From Hymenobacter sp. BT559 (GTDB lineage: Bacteria; Bacteroidota; Bacteroidia; Cytophagales; Hymenobacteraceae): 64,000 bases of DNA. A program made the position numbers and the translations under genes. The stretch is taken from contig NZ_JAELXV010000001.1 of assembly GCF_016427535.1 (NCBI RefSeq), positions 372,001 to 436,000 on the forward strand, in the 5' to 3' direction. The notes beneath the pieces were generated by a model. The model saw only the letters and a list, made by a program, of their open reading frames with translations. It made no database searches and was not told the DNA's origin. Shown one piece after another: positions 53,282 to 63,920 of the stretch; position 1 is the first letter of the stretch, and each line of letters begins with the position of its first letter.

Positions 53282-53596
53282 ATGAAGCTGCTACTTGCCT
53301 TCGCCGCGGCCGGCCTGCTCGGCACCGCCTCCGCCCACGCCCAAACCGTGCTGCCCTCGGGCGCAGTGGCCCCCACCGGGGCAGTGGCGCCGGCCACGGG
53401 CGTTCCCATCACGCCCGCCACCGTGCCGGGCGCCCAGCCCGTGGTGACGCCCGCCACCCGCGACGCCGGCAGCCCCCGCGCCGCCAACCGCGATAAAAAA
53501 GTGCCCGGCATGAGCCGCGAGGACCGCAAGCGGCTGCGCAAAATGGGCAAGGTGAAGTACAGCGCCGAATCGGAAAAGCAGAGCGGCGTAAAATAA
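53282..53596 (+). CDS. Small secreted, Ala/Pro-rich protein with basic tail
   Basis: A 104-residue protein. The signal peptide is MKLLLAFAAAGLLGTASAHAQ. The mature part has a degenerate repeat (SGAVAPTGAVAPATGVP) followed by a basic region (NRDKKVPGMSREDRKRLRKM). Its layout parallels the protein at 49576-49854: signal, low-complexity Pro/Thr segment, Lys/Arg/Met tail. The two may be distant paralogues. No function is known. Confidence 0.7.
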   Translation: MKLLLAFAAAGLLGTASAHAQTVLPSGAVAPTGAVAPATGVPITPATVPGAQPVVTPATRDAGSPRAANRDKKVPGMSREDRKRLRKMGKVKYSAESEKQSGVK

Positions 53597-53727
53597 TCGC
53601 CCGCACCGCTCGCTGTATCTATTGCAGGCTGCCCTAGGTGCCCCAGCCACGCAAGGCCAAGGCCAACAGCGATGGCTCGCCAAAAGCGAAATCAACTAAG
53701 CCTAGTCCAGCGCTAGTCCATCTATAC

Positions 53728-53766
53728 AAGCAGGAGCATCCGAGCCGGGTGCTCCTGCTTGTGTTT
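53728..53766 (+). terminator. Probable terminator
   Basis: Arms AAGCAGGAGCA / TGCTCCTGCTT (53728-53738, 53750-53760) followed by GTGTTTT. It lies 130 bases after the small secreted protein gene. Confidence 0.7.
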
Positions 53767-53824
53767 TAGAGTAGTCGGTAAAGCTATTGGTTGCAGCGGT
53801 TGCCCACTCTTACACCGGCTACCA

Positions 53825-53996
53825 CTGGCGCGAGTTTAACGCAGCGTAACTCGTGCCCCTTGTTTTTGGGAAGCTGTGCCTCCTGGCGCCAGGGCCGCTA
53901 AGAAAAGAAAGCTGATTTAGTGTAGCTTGCCGCTGCGCGTCAGCGGAGGTACAACCTCCGCTTAATGAAAAAGCACGAGCTATAAGCTCGCGCTAG
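53825..53996. repeat. Diverged copy of the large inverted repeat family
   Basis: The left part (53825-53857) matches 10984-11018-type sequence (CTGGCGCGAGTTTAACGCAG) almost fully. The right end (53973-53996, GCACGAGCTATAAGCTCGCG) is a shortened opposite arm. An inner palindrome GGAGGTACAACCTCC lies at 53945-53959. It occupies the space between a terminator and the AraC fragment, and the fragment's stop codon is within it. Confidence 0.7.
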
Positions 53997-54273
53997 TTTT
54001 GGGCACGCGCGGCGTCACCAGAAACAAGGTATTGTCGCCGACGTGCGGGGCCTGGTCGGCACACTCCACCTGGCTGCGCCCGCGGCAAAGCGTGATTTTG
54101 TAGTAGTCGCGCCGGTTAAACGTCATCGGGGGCGCCCCGCGTAGCTCTGCCAACGGGAACACGTTAAAATGCCCCACGCCTTGCCCCATATCCGGCGGCG
54201 GCACCACGCCAACTGCGGACTCAGGACCCGGGGCAAGCGCCTCGTAAAAGGTGGCTAGGGTATTCGGTTTCAT
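53980..54273 (-). pseudogene. Truncated AraC-family regulator (N-terminal part only)
   Basis: A 97-codon frame matching the start of cupin-type AraC regulators of Bacteroidota: MKPNTLATFYEAL, GHFNVFPLAEL, MTFNRRDYYKITL, then ADQAPHVGDNTLFLVTPRVP. The normal continuation after VP and the C-terminal helix-turn-helix are missing. The last five codons (TSASL) and the TAG stop are encoded by the dyad repeat. No frame with the lost domain occurs between 53700 and 53980. It cannot bind DNA as encoded and is most likely a remnant. Confidence 0.75.
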
Positions 54274-54431
54274 AGGGGCAAGTGTACGAAGTGCGCGGGC
54301 GATTAGGCGGCCGTTTTGGCTTTACTACAGGTTTATACCATAGCTGGAGTCATCTAGTATACTAGGCCACACCAAGCGCAAACCCCGACCTGCGCTCGCG
54401 TTGCGAAAGAAACGGAAGCTTCTGTTGAATT

Positions 54432-56123
54432 CTATTCAGGTATTCCTTTTCGATTAGGGTTGTCAACCCATTCTCTAATGCGCCCGATAAATTCCCAAAC
54501 ATCCCCTGGCTGAGGCTGCACATAATCAGGGTGAGTAGGGTCCTCGCCCATTGCCTCAAACATTCTAGGAAGCCAATTTTGCTTTTCTTTAGGCACGCCT
54601 AAGTATCCCATCCAAGCTTCAACTTCACCTGGGCGAACTACAAATACACCATGAGCTTCTAATTGGTCAAAATAGGTGTCAGCACCTTGCCGCTCGGTAA
54701 CTGATAGAACTCCAATACCACCGCTGCGTTTCCAATTCCCGTCTTTATCATTCAGTGCGGCCAGCAGGTTTGCCCTAGTTAATTCGATACTAGGTATGCT
54801 TACAGAGGGAAAAAATGCTCCTGCGGTTAACTTGCTAAAAATCTTTCCTCCTTCTTTAAGGACGTCTAAATCAACGATTCCTATGGCTGGAATTCCTAGC
54901 TCACGTAATGGGCGAACTACGTCCCAAATTGTTTGTTTATTCTGGGCATTAATAAAAAGACAGTTACCCAATCCACGTACATCTTTTGCGCTTCTAAGTC
55001 TCTCATTTATTTCTTGATAGAAAGCCCTATCAGAGTCACCCTCTGTAACAATTACTGCTTCATAGAATAAGCCTTCCAGCATTCCCGTTGACCGTAGCAT
55101 CGGGTTGCGCATAAATGGAACAAGTTGTTCTCTGTTTAATACGCGTGTTGTAGCTACTCCGCTTTTATAAGTTAATCTAACTATGTTAATAGCAGCGCTA
55201 GATTGAATACACCCCATTAAGAAGGATGCACTATGTGTAGAAACGAATAGCCGTTTTTGGGTTTCGCCGGCGGCGATAGTAGCAACTTCCTTTCCTAATT
55301 TCATAGCCAGAGCAGGATGTAAGAATGCTTCTGGCTCATCTATGAGTGTAATCTTGGGATCTCCTGTAATCAATGCAGTAATTATGCCCGTGAATGCTCT
55401 GACGCCATCGCTGGTTTCCTCAATAGGAGTATTTTGGCCGTGGTAAGCGACTGCTATACTATCCCAATTTCTCTCCTCAGCTTCGTTAACTGGAGAACGT
55501 TCTGCTAGCCTAACCCTTAACTGTCCTGGATTAGTGGGGTCAATTACAAAATACCGTTTAAAAGCATCATAAATTATTGTTCTTATTTGTTCACGCAGTT
55601 GGTTGTTTCTAAATAGTCGAGCTAACGCATTTGTTGGTGGCGCTTGAAAATCGCCGGCATTTTTAGCGGATAATAAATTTAGTCTATTATTTCCATCCAA
55701 ACGGAGTGTAAATAATTTGCGATAAGTCGCATATGCATTGACAGCTGTTTTCTCACCGTTTACAGCTTCACGAATCAAATGTCTATAATAAATTTGTTCG
55801 TTTCCGTCACTATCTTTTAGGCTTGTTCCAGCTCTAGATAGGTATATAATTTCCTGACTTCTGCTTTCACCGGCAACTGCTGGGCGCTTCATTGTCTCCA
55901 ACTCGGCATTTAAGCCTTGCTCATTTAAGCGAGAGAATTCCACATTTTTTGTAATGTGGCCTTGCGCATAATCTCCGGATATGCTCCAACTTTCCAACTC
56001 TATTAGGACTCGGCTTTTCCCAGCATTGTTAGGACCAACGAATACAGTTATAGGTGTTACCTCTATACTTAAACTAGGCGATTGGGGCGAGGGACCTGCT
56101 TTGAAGGTGATTTTCTCAATCAT
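54432..56123 (-). CDS. OLD-family ATPase-nuclease (AAA + TOPRIM)
   Basis: About 563 residues from ATG 56123 (MIEKITFKAG); an ATG at 56150 adds nine. The ATPase part has Walker A VFVGPNNAGKS, a signature-like EETSDGVRAFTGII, Walker B ITLIDEPEAFLHP and the switch His in LFVSTHSASFL. The TOPRIM nuclease part has VTEGDSDRAFYQEI and the acidic pair in GIVDLDVL. This layout is that of the OLD (overcoming lysogenization defect) family, which includes anti-phage nucleases such as GajA. No UvrD-like helicase (GajB) or reverse transcriptase is adjacent, so it is a stand-alone type. GC is clearly lower than in the flanks and CCTAGG is absent, suggesting recent gain. The gap before clpB has no partner gene. 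Confidence 0.87.
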   Translation of the reverse strand: MIEKITFKAGPSPQSPSLSIEVTPITVFVGPNNAGKSRVLIELESWSISGDYAQGHITKNVEFSRLNEQGLNAELETMKRPAVAGESRSQEIIYLSRAGTSLKDSDGNEQIYYRHLIREAVNGEKTAVNAYATYRKLFTLRLDGNNRLNLLSAKNAGDFQAPPTNALARLFRNNQLREQIRTIIYDAFKRYFVIDPTNPGQLRVRLAERSPVNEAEERNWDSIAVAYHGQNTPIEETSDGVRAFTGIITALITGDPKITLIDEPEAFLHPALAMKLGKEVATIAAGETQKRLFVSTHSASFLMGCIQSSAAINIVRLTYKSGVATTRVLNREQLVPFMRNPMLRSTGMLEGLFYEAVIVTEGDSDRAFYQEINERLRSAKDVRGLGNCLFINAQNKQTIWDVVRPLRELGIPAIGIVDLDVLKEGGKIFSKLTAGAFFPSVSIPSIELTRANLLAALNDKDGNWKRSGGIGVLSVTERQGADTYFDQLEAHGVFVVRPGEVEAWMGYLGVPKEKQNWLPRMFEAMGEDPTHPDYVQPQPGDVWEFIGRIREWVDNPNRKGIPE

Positions 56124-56274
56124 GGTAGACGTTTCTGAAAAATTGTCCAATTATAAGACAAGCTAATCGTTGTTTCCCGCCAAAAAGTCCGAAAAAAACC
56201 TTCTGCACCTCGTTTGCTAGTACCCTCGTACAATCTTCCTAACCCGAAGCACCTACCTAGAACTCAGCGAACCA

Positions 56275-58884
<2,610 letters not shown>

Positions 58885-58904
58885 CCTAGAGTAAAGTCGA
58901 ATAG

Positions 58905-58938
58905 AAAAGCCTCGCTAGCAACTGCTAGCGGGGCTTTT
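58905..58938. terminator. Terminator of clpB (possibly bidirectional)
   Basis: 16-base arms (58905-58920, 58923-58938) with one mismatch and a T-run on the plus strand. It also lies at the end of the convergent gene 58966-59547. Confidence 0.88.
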
Positions 58939-58965
58939 TGTATGCAAGTAGTGGTAATAGCAGTG

Positions 58966-59547
58966 CTACCGCTTGCGCAGTGCCTTTTGCTGGGCTCGCA
59001 GCTTTTCCATTTGTAGCTGTTGCACAATGGCAACGCGTATGATGGCAGCACTAGCGAAGTACCGTGGTTTCAGTTTGCGGCGAAGACTAGCCGGAATCGA
59101 CTTACCCGCTTCATAGTCTTGCTGGATGGTACGTAAGCGGCTGCGGCTGTATGTGCTCAGGCGACCAATAATCGGCGCTACGCCCCCAATCATGAGAGGA
59201 ATACCGGCGGCGTATTGCCACGAATCAGGCGGGCTGCTACCAGTCCTAACGCCATTGGTGGTTTTCTCACCAGGCTGTATCAGGGCGATTCCTAGCCCAA
59301 AAATGGGCAGGTACCACCAAGTATTGGCGCGCTTGCGAGCGAAGAGTGCCACCAAGGCACCCGCAGTGTCTGCTACTGTAGCGCTTTCTTGATAATGAGG
59401 AAGATACCAACGGCCAAATGTTCTAGGGATAGAGTCCGGAACAGTTGATAGCGGGCTGATGGGCGCAGTTGCCGTTTGTGCCTGCGCAGCTGGGCAGCCA
59501 GCCAGCAACAAGAGGAAGAGCAGTGTGTAAGTGTAAATTTTAATCAT
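58966..59547 (-). CDS. Exported hypothetical protein, tandem paralogue A
   Basis: A 193-residue protein with a signal peptide (MIKIYTYTLLFLLLLAGCPA then AQAQ). It contains two hydrophobic segments (WWYLPIFGLGIALI and YAAGIPLMIGGVAPIIG). A diagnostic stretch is GEKTTNGVRTGSS, and the C-terminal part has GKSIPASLRRKLKPRYF. The same two motifs recur in the next gene upstream on the strand (59644-60090), so they are paralogues. No known family is recognised. It is transcribed convergent to clpB. Confidence 0.75.
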   Translation of the reverse strand: MIKIYTYTLLFLLLLAGCPAAQAQTATAPISPLSTVPDSIPRTFGRWYLPHYQESATVADTAGALVALFARKRANTWWYLPIFGLGIALIQPGEKTTNGVRTGSSPPDSWQYAAGIPLMIGGVAPIIGRLSTYSRSRLRTIQQDYEAGKSIPASLRRKLKPRYFASAAIIRVAIVQQLQMEKLRAQQKALRKR

Positions 59548-59643
59548 GCAAGAAACAAGGAATTTAGCTCAATATTAAGGCCTCTCTAAGAGGAGAACGG
59601 CAGCTAGAAGACGCTGCCAGCGCGTGTCGAGTGCCAACACTTG

Positions 59644-60090
59644 CTACTCAAAGTCCTTGCGGCGCAGGCGGCGGGCAATGTACCTAGGTAGCGGCTGGCC
59701 CGTGGTATAGGGCACCGTAATGGCTTCTTCGCGCTTGTCGCTGAAGCGCACCAATTTGCCGACCCCAATAGCCGCTGGAAGCCCAACGATTAAGCTAAAT
59801 ACAGTAGCCACTTCCGAGCCCTTAGCTTCGGAGGTAGTGCGGATACCATTGGTAGTAGTGGAGCTAGCACTGCTAATGAGTTGGCGCGTCACGGCCAGCA
59901 CGCCACCACCAGCCACGTATAGCCACCGACGACCACCCGCCCGGCGCCGCTCAAACAGGTTGCGGACGGCACGTAGCGTGTCGCGGCGGCCAGCGGTGGG
60001 CTCGGCGTGCGCTGGTGATTGCGGTTGCTGGGCAAACGCTGTAGTCGCGAAACAGAAGCTAAAGAATAAATAAAGTACAAGTTTTTGTAT
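59644..60090 (-). pseudogene. Tandem paralogue B, no ATG/GTG/TTG at the expected start
   Basis: The frame encodes a signal peptide-like start (QKLVLYLFFSFCFATTAFAQ), then a basic segment, a hydrophobic helix, the STTTNGIRTTSE motif and GQPLPRYIARRLRRKDFE. The last motifs match paralogue A. Upstream of the Gln codon the position of the start is ATA (60088-60090) rather than ATG. No ATG, GTG or TTG is available between the upstream in-frame TAG and that point. The first ATG (59916) would remove the signal peptide and the first third. It is either a start-lost pseudogene or a gene using ATA; the former is more likely. Confidence 0.65.
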
Positions 60091-60240
60091 AGAACATGCT
60101 AAGCCAAGTATTGGATAATGAATGTGTTGCCAAAGGTATTGCGAGGCCGAGTAACGATTGATAAGCTATCAGCAAATAGAAGGTAACTCTGGTGGTGGCC
60201 ACCGTAGGCTATTGAGGTGAGAGACCTTCAAAGCCCAATG

Positions 60241-60390
60241 CTAGCAGCAGGCGTTGAGCAGGTGTATGTGCTCATCATAAGGCTCGACAACGTTATCGGT
60301 AGCAATTGCATAAATAAAGGGCCGCAGCTTGAGCAGTTCAACCTCGGGCTTGAGGTAATATTGGGTGCTTTCCCACTCCTTTTGAATCAT
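60241..60390 (-). CDS. Possible small ORF or gene remnant
   Basis: A 49-codon frame (MIQKEWESTQYYLKPEVELL onward, ending LLNACC) has a protein-like residue pattern and starts with ATG. It lies in the 600-base gap between paralogue B and the HupE gene. No family is recognised, and it may be the residue of a larger gene. The rest of the gap has two CCTAGG sites and no gene. Confidence 0.25.
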   Translation of the reverse strand: MIQKEWESTQYYLKPEVELLKLRPFIYAIATDNVVEPYDEHIHLLNACC

Positions 60391-60707
60391 CTACTCATAC
60401 TTAGCACTACCAGTATCGCCACGCTCAGCGCCTAGGCTTTACCGCCTGGTGATACTGGTAACTAGTAAGCATGAGATGGGCAGGACCTAGGCATCTCACT
60501 CACGCTCCTCTGCGCAAACGCCTAACCGCATGGCCCAGTAACTAATACAGAGTAGCCAATACAGCAATAGACTATTAAAAATATGGTGGTGAGTTAATTC
60601 CCATTTGGGTTTGTCTTACTTTAAAAGGCTGGTTGCTTTGCGGCCAGTCCTTTTTGAGCAATGGCTACCTCAGTCGGTTATCGCGACTTTGCCGACATTT
60701 GCAGCCG

Positions 60708-61319
60708 ATGTCTGTATTCACCACCTACCTACAACTTGGGTTTTGGCACATCTGGAGCTGGCAGGCCACCGACCATCTCACCTTCCTGCTGGCCCTGTGC
60801 GCGCCCTACGCCCTGGCCGACTGGCGGCGCGTGGTGGCGCTCGTTACGAGCTTCACGGTGGGGCATTCGCTCACGCTGGCGCTGGCTACCCTAGGGGTGG
60901 TGGGCGTCGACTCGCCCTTGGTAGAAGCCCTGATTCCGGTCACGATTATGCTCACGGCGCTGCTCAATATGAAGCAGGCCGGCCGGGCCGATAGCCGCTC
61001 CACATCCAGCCGCCGGCCTACTTCGGTAGTATGGGCCGCCCCTAACGCGTTAGCGCTGGCCTTTGGCCTTATCCACGGCCTAGGGTTTTCTACTTATTTG
61101 CGGTCGCTGCTGGGGGCCAATAGTCGGCCGGTGGCCGAGCTGCTTTCCTTCAACCTAGGCGTCGAGCTGGGGCAGTTGCTGGTGGTCAGCATCATCTTGC
61201 TGCTAGGCTTCGTGGTGCTACGAGGCTTTGGCGCTGCCCGGCGCGACTGGGTGCTCACGACTAGCGGCGCGGCCCTAGGGGTGGCGCTATTGCTGCTCGT
61301 GCAGCTATTAAATGAGTAA
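60708..61319 (+). CDS. HupE/UreJ family membrane protein
   Basis: A 203-residue protein from ATG 60708 (MSVFTTYLQLGFWHIWSWQA); an ATG at 60633 adds 25 non-membrane residues. Family features are GFWHIWSWQATDHLTFLLAL, SFTVGHSLTLALA and GLIHGLGFSTYLRSLLG, with conserved histidines and Asp facing the membrane centre. About six helices are present, ending LGVALLLLVQLLNE. The family is linked to nickel/cobalt entry for hydrogenase or urease in other bacteria, but neither enzyme is in the window, so substrate is open. Confidence 0.88.
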   Translation: MSVFTTYLQLGFWHIWSWQATDHLTFLLALCAPYALADWRRVVALVTSFTVGHSLTLALATLGVVGVDSPLVEALIPVTIMLTALLNMKQAGRADSRSTSSRRPTSVVWAAPNALALAFGLIHGLGFSTYLRSLLGANSRPVAELLSFNLGVELGQLLVVSIILLLGFVVLRGFGAARRDWVLTTSGAALGVALLLLVQLLNE

Positions 61320-61389
61320 TGGAAGAATGGGAGTAGTACCAAAAGAGGATTACGCATACTTATCCCTTACTCAATCAGCAGCCTTGGCG

Positions 61390-61397
61390 TAAATTCG
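61390..61397 (+). promoter_or_regulatory. Candidate -7 box of the M1 peptidase gene
   Basis: TAAATTCG resembles TAnnTTTG with one change and lies 39 bases before the ATG. No clear -33 element is seen. Confidence 0.35.
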
Positions 61398-61436
61398 CCG
61401 ACCTTAGCCACCTCCTATATAATCCCCCACTTTTTC

Positions 61437-63866
61437 ATGCGTTCTCTACTCCTGGCTGGCGGCCTGGCGTTGGGGCTGGTGCCCACCGCGTTGCGGGCCC
61501 AGAACACCAACTCGGGCACCGACAAATTTGCGCAGCTCGAAACGATGCTGCCTACCCCCAATTCGTACCGCACGGCCAGCGGCGCGCCCGGCCCCCAATA
61601 CTGGCAGCAGCGCGCCGACTACAACATCAAGGTTACCCTCGACGACCAAAAGCAGGCTATTACCGGCTCGGAGACGATTACGTACACCAACCTGTCGCCC
61701 GACGTGCTCACCTATCTCTGGGTGCAGCTCGACCAGAACATTCTGGCCAAGAACTCGATAACCTACGCCACGCAGGTGGGCCAAATTACGAGCGGGCGCC
61801 TAGGGTTTCAGGATTTGGACGCGCAGCTGACCACGGCCGAGTTTGACGGGGGCTACAAAATTGCGGCTGTGACCGATGCGGCCGGCAAAGCGCTGAAGTA
61901 CACCATCAACCACACCATGATGCGCATCGACCTGCCCACGCCACTGCGGCCGGGACAGAAGGTGAGCTTTGGGGTGAAGTGGAGCTACAACATCAACGAC
62001 CAACTGAAAATCAGCGAGCGCAGTGGCTACGAGTATTTCCCGGAGGACAAAAACTACCTCTACGAAATCGCGCAGTTTTACCCCCGCATGGCCGTGTACT
62101 CCGATGCTAAGGGCTGGCAGAACAAGCAGTTCCTGGGCAACGGCGAGTTTACGCTGCCCTTCGGCGACTACCGCGTGAGCATTACTGCGCCCGCCGACCA
62201 CGTGGTCGGTGCCACCGGTACCTTGCAGAATGCCTCGCAGGTGCTATCGGCTACTCAGGTGCGGCGCCTAGGTCAGGCCAAAGGCGCCAAGAAGCCGGTG
62301 CTCATCGTGAGCCAGGAAGAAGCTACCAAGAACGAGAGCAGCCGCGCCACCGGCACCAAAACCTGGACCTACGCTGCCAAAAACGTGCGTGACTTTGCCT
62401 GGTGCTCGTCGCGCAAGTTCATTTGGGATGCCATGGAAATCACGCAGAGCGGCAAGCCCGTGCTGTGCATGAGCTACTACCCCAAGGAAGGTAACCCGCT
62501 TTGGGGCAAGTATTCGACTGAGGTAGTAGCCCATACCATCAAGACGTATTCGAAGTTCACTATCCCCTATGAGTACCCGGTGGCCATTTCGGTGCACGGG
62601 CCGGTAGGTGGCATGGAGTACCCGATGATTTGCTTCAACGGCGGCCGCCCCGAGAAGGACGGTACCTACTCGGCCGACCGGAAATACGGGATGATTTCGG
62701 TGATTATCCACGAAGTAGGCCACAACTTCTTCCCGATGATTGTGAACTCGGACGAGCGCCAGTGGACCTGGATGGACGAGGGCCTCAACACCTTCTGCCA
62801 GTACCTTACCGAGCAGGAGTGGGAGCGCAACTACCCCAGCCGCCGCGGCGAGCCGCGCAACATGGTGGACTACATGCGCACCGATAAGAGCCTGCAAACC
62901 CCGATTATGACCAACTCGGAGTCGGTGCTGCAGTTTGGCAACAACGCCTACGGCAAGCCCGCCACAGCCCTCAATATTCTGCGCGAGACGGTGATGGGCC
63001 GCGAGCTGTTCGACCACGCCTTCAAAACCTACGCTACCCGCTGGGCCTACAAGCACCCCGAGCCCGCCGACTTCTTCCGCACTATGGAAGACGCCTCGGC
63101 CGTGGACCTCGACTGGTTCTGGCGCGGCTGGTTCTACACCACCGACCGCGTAGATATTTCGCTGGATGCTGTGAAGGCTTACAAGCCCAACACCAAAAAT
63201 CCTGGTCTAGAGAACGCCCGGCTGCAGAACGAGCGCCAGGGCCAAGTGCCCAGCATCTCGGCCCAGCGCAACGCTACCGACATCAAATCGACGGTGGTAG
63301 ATGAGAAGCCAGACCTCAAGGACTTCTACAACAGCTACGACCCGTTGGCCGTGACTGAGGCCGACAAGCAGCGCTACTTCCAGTACCTGAGCACCCTCAC
63401 GCCCCAGCAGCAGCAGCGCCTCAACGGCAACCTCAACTTCTATGAGCTGAGCCTGCGCAACGTGGGCGGCCTAGTGATGCCCGTGGTTATCCAGATGACC
63501 TACGACGACGGCTCGCAGGAGCTTTCGACCATCCCGGCCGAAATCTGGCGCAAAAACAACGAGCAGGTAAGCAAAATCATCATCACGCCCAAGAATGTGG
63601 TGTCGTTTGTGATTGACCCCTACCAGCAAACCGCCGATACGGACTTGAGCAACAACTCGTTCCCGCGCCAAGCGGCGCCCACGCGCTTCGAGCTGTTCCA
63701 GGCTGGGCAGGCCGGCAATAATGCCCGCCAGCCGCAGAACCCCATGCAAGCCGCTGGGGCTACTACCGCCGCGCCCGCGCCAGCTACCCCGCTCGAGCGC
63801 CGCGAAAACAAGCCTAACCCCGACGGGCGGCAGGCCCGCCCCGCCAGCACCAACGGCAGCCGGTAG
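61437..63866 (+). CDS. Exported M1-family metallopeptidase
   Basis: An 809-residue zinc aminopeptidase-type protein. The signal peptide ends TALRAQ. The catalytic zinc site is H425-EVG-H429 with E448 in WMDEGLNTF, the HExxH-x18-E spacing of family M1. The substrate-anchoring GxMEx motif appears as GPVGGMEYPMICF. The N-terminal beta domain (NIKVTLDDQKQAITGSETIT) precedes it. The C-terminal ~60 residues are low-complexity Ala/Pro/Gln (MQAAGATTAAPAPATPLERR) and have no T9SS signature, so the protein is likely periplasmic. It would trim peptides from the N-terminus. Confidence 0.9.
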   Translation: MRSLLLAGGLALGLVPTALRAQNTNSGTDKFAQLETMLPTPNSYRTASGAPGPQYWQQRADYNIKVTLDDQKQAITGSETITYTNLSPDVLTYLWVQLDQNILAKNSITYATQVGQITSGRLGFQDLDAQLTTAEFDGGYKIAAVTDAAGKALKYTINHTMMRIDLPTPLRPGQKVSFGVKWSYNINDQLKISERSGYEYFPEDKNYLYEIAQFYPRMAVYSDAKGWQNKQFLGNGEFTLPFGDYRVSITAPADHVVGATGTLQNASQVLSATQVRRLGQAKGAKKPVLIVSQEEATKNESSRATGTKTWTYAAKNVRDFAWCSSRKFIWDAMEITQSGKPVLCMSYYPKEGNPLWGKYSTEVVAHTIKTYSKFTIPYEYPVAISVHGPVGGMEYPMICFNGGRPEKDGTYSADRKYGMISVIIHEVGHNFFPMIVNSDERQWTWMDEGLNTFCQYLTEQEWERNYPSRRGEPRNMVDYMRTDKSLQTPIMTNSESVLQFGNNAYGKPATALNILRETVMGRELFDHAFKTYATRWAYKHPEPADFFRTMEDASAVDLDWFWRGWFYTTDRVDISLDAVKAYKPNTKNPGLENARLQNERQGQVPSISAQRNATDIKSTVVDEKPDLKDFYNSYDPLAVTEADKQRYFQYLSTLTPQQQQRLNGNLNFYELSLRNVGGLVMPVVIQMTYDDGSQELSTIPAEIWRKNNEQVSKIIITPKNVVSFVIDPYQQTADTDLSNNSFPRQAAPTRFELFQAGQAGNNARQPQNPMQAAGATTAAPAPATPLERRENKPNPDGRQARPASTNGSR

Positions 63867-63886
63867 GAGAGAGGCTATTGAGTAAT

Positions 63887-63920
63887 AAAAGCGCCAGTCG
63901 AAGTTCGGCTGGCGCTTTTT
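63887..63920 (+). terminator. Terminator of the M1 peptidase gene
   Basis: Perfect 16-base arms (63887-63902, 63905-63920) with a 2-base loop and a T-run. The remaining 80 bases to the window end show no feature. Confidence 0.88.

Noticed and set aside
54362..54559. 65-codon minus-strand frame overlapping the OLD nuclease end
   Set aside because: It overlaps a gene with clear family motifs in another frame and shows no domain.
60217..60435. 72-codon plus-strand frame between the paralogues and HupE
   Set aside because: The opposite strand has a more protein-like short frame, and neither has family support; hence only the minus-strand one is listed, at low confidence.
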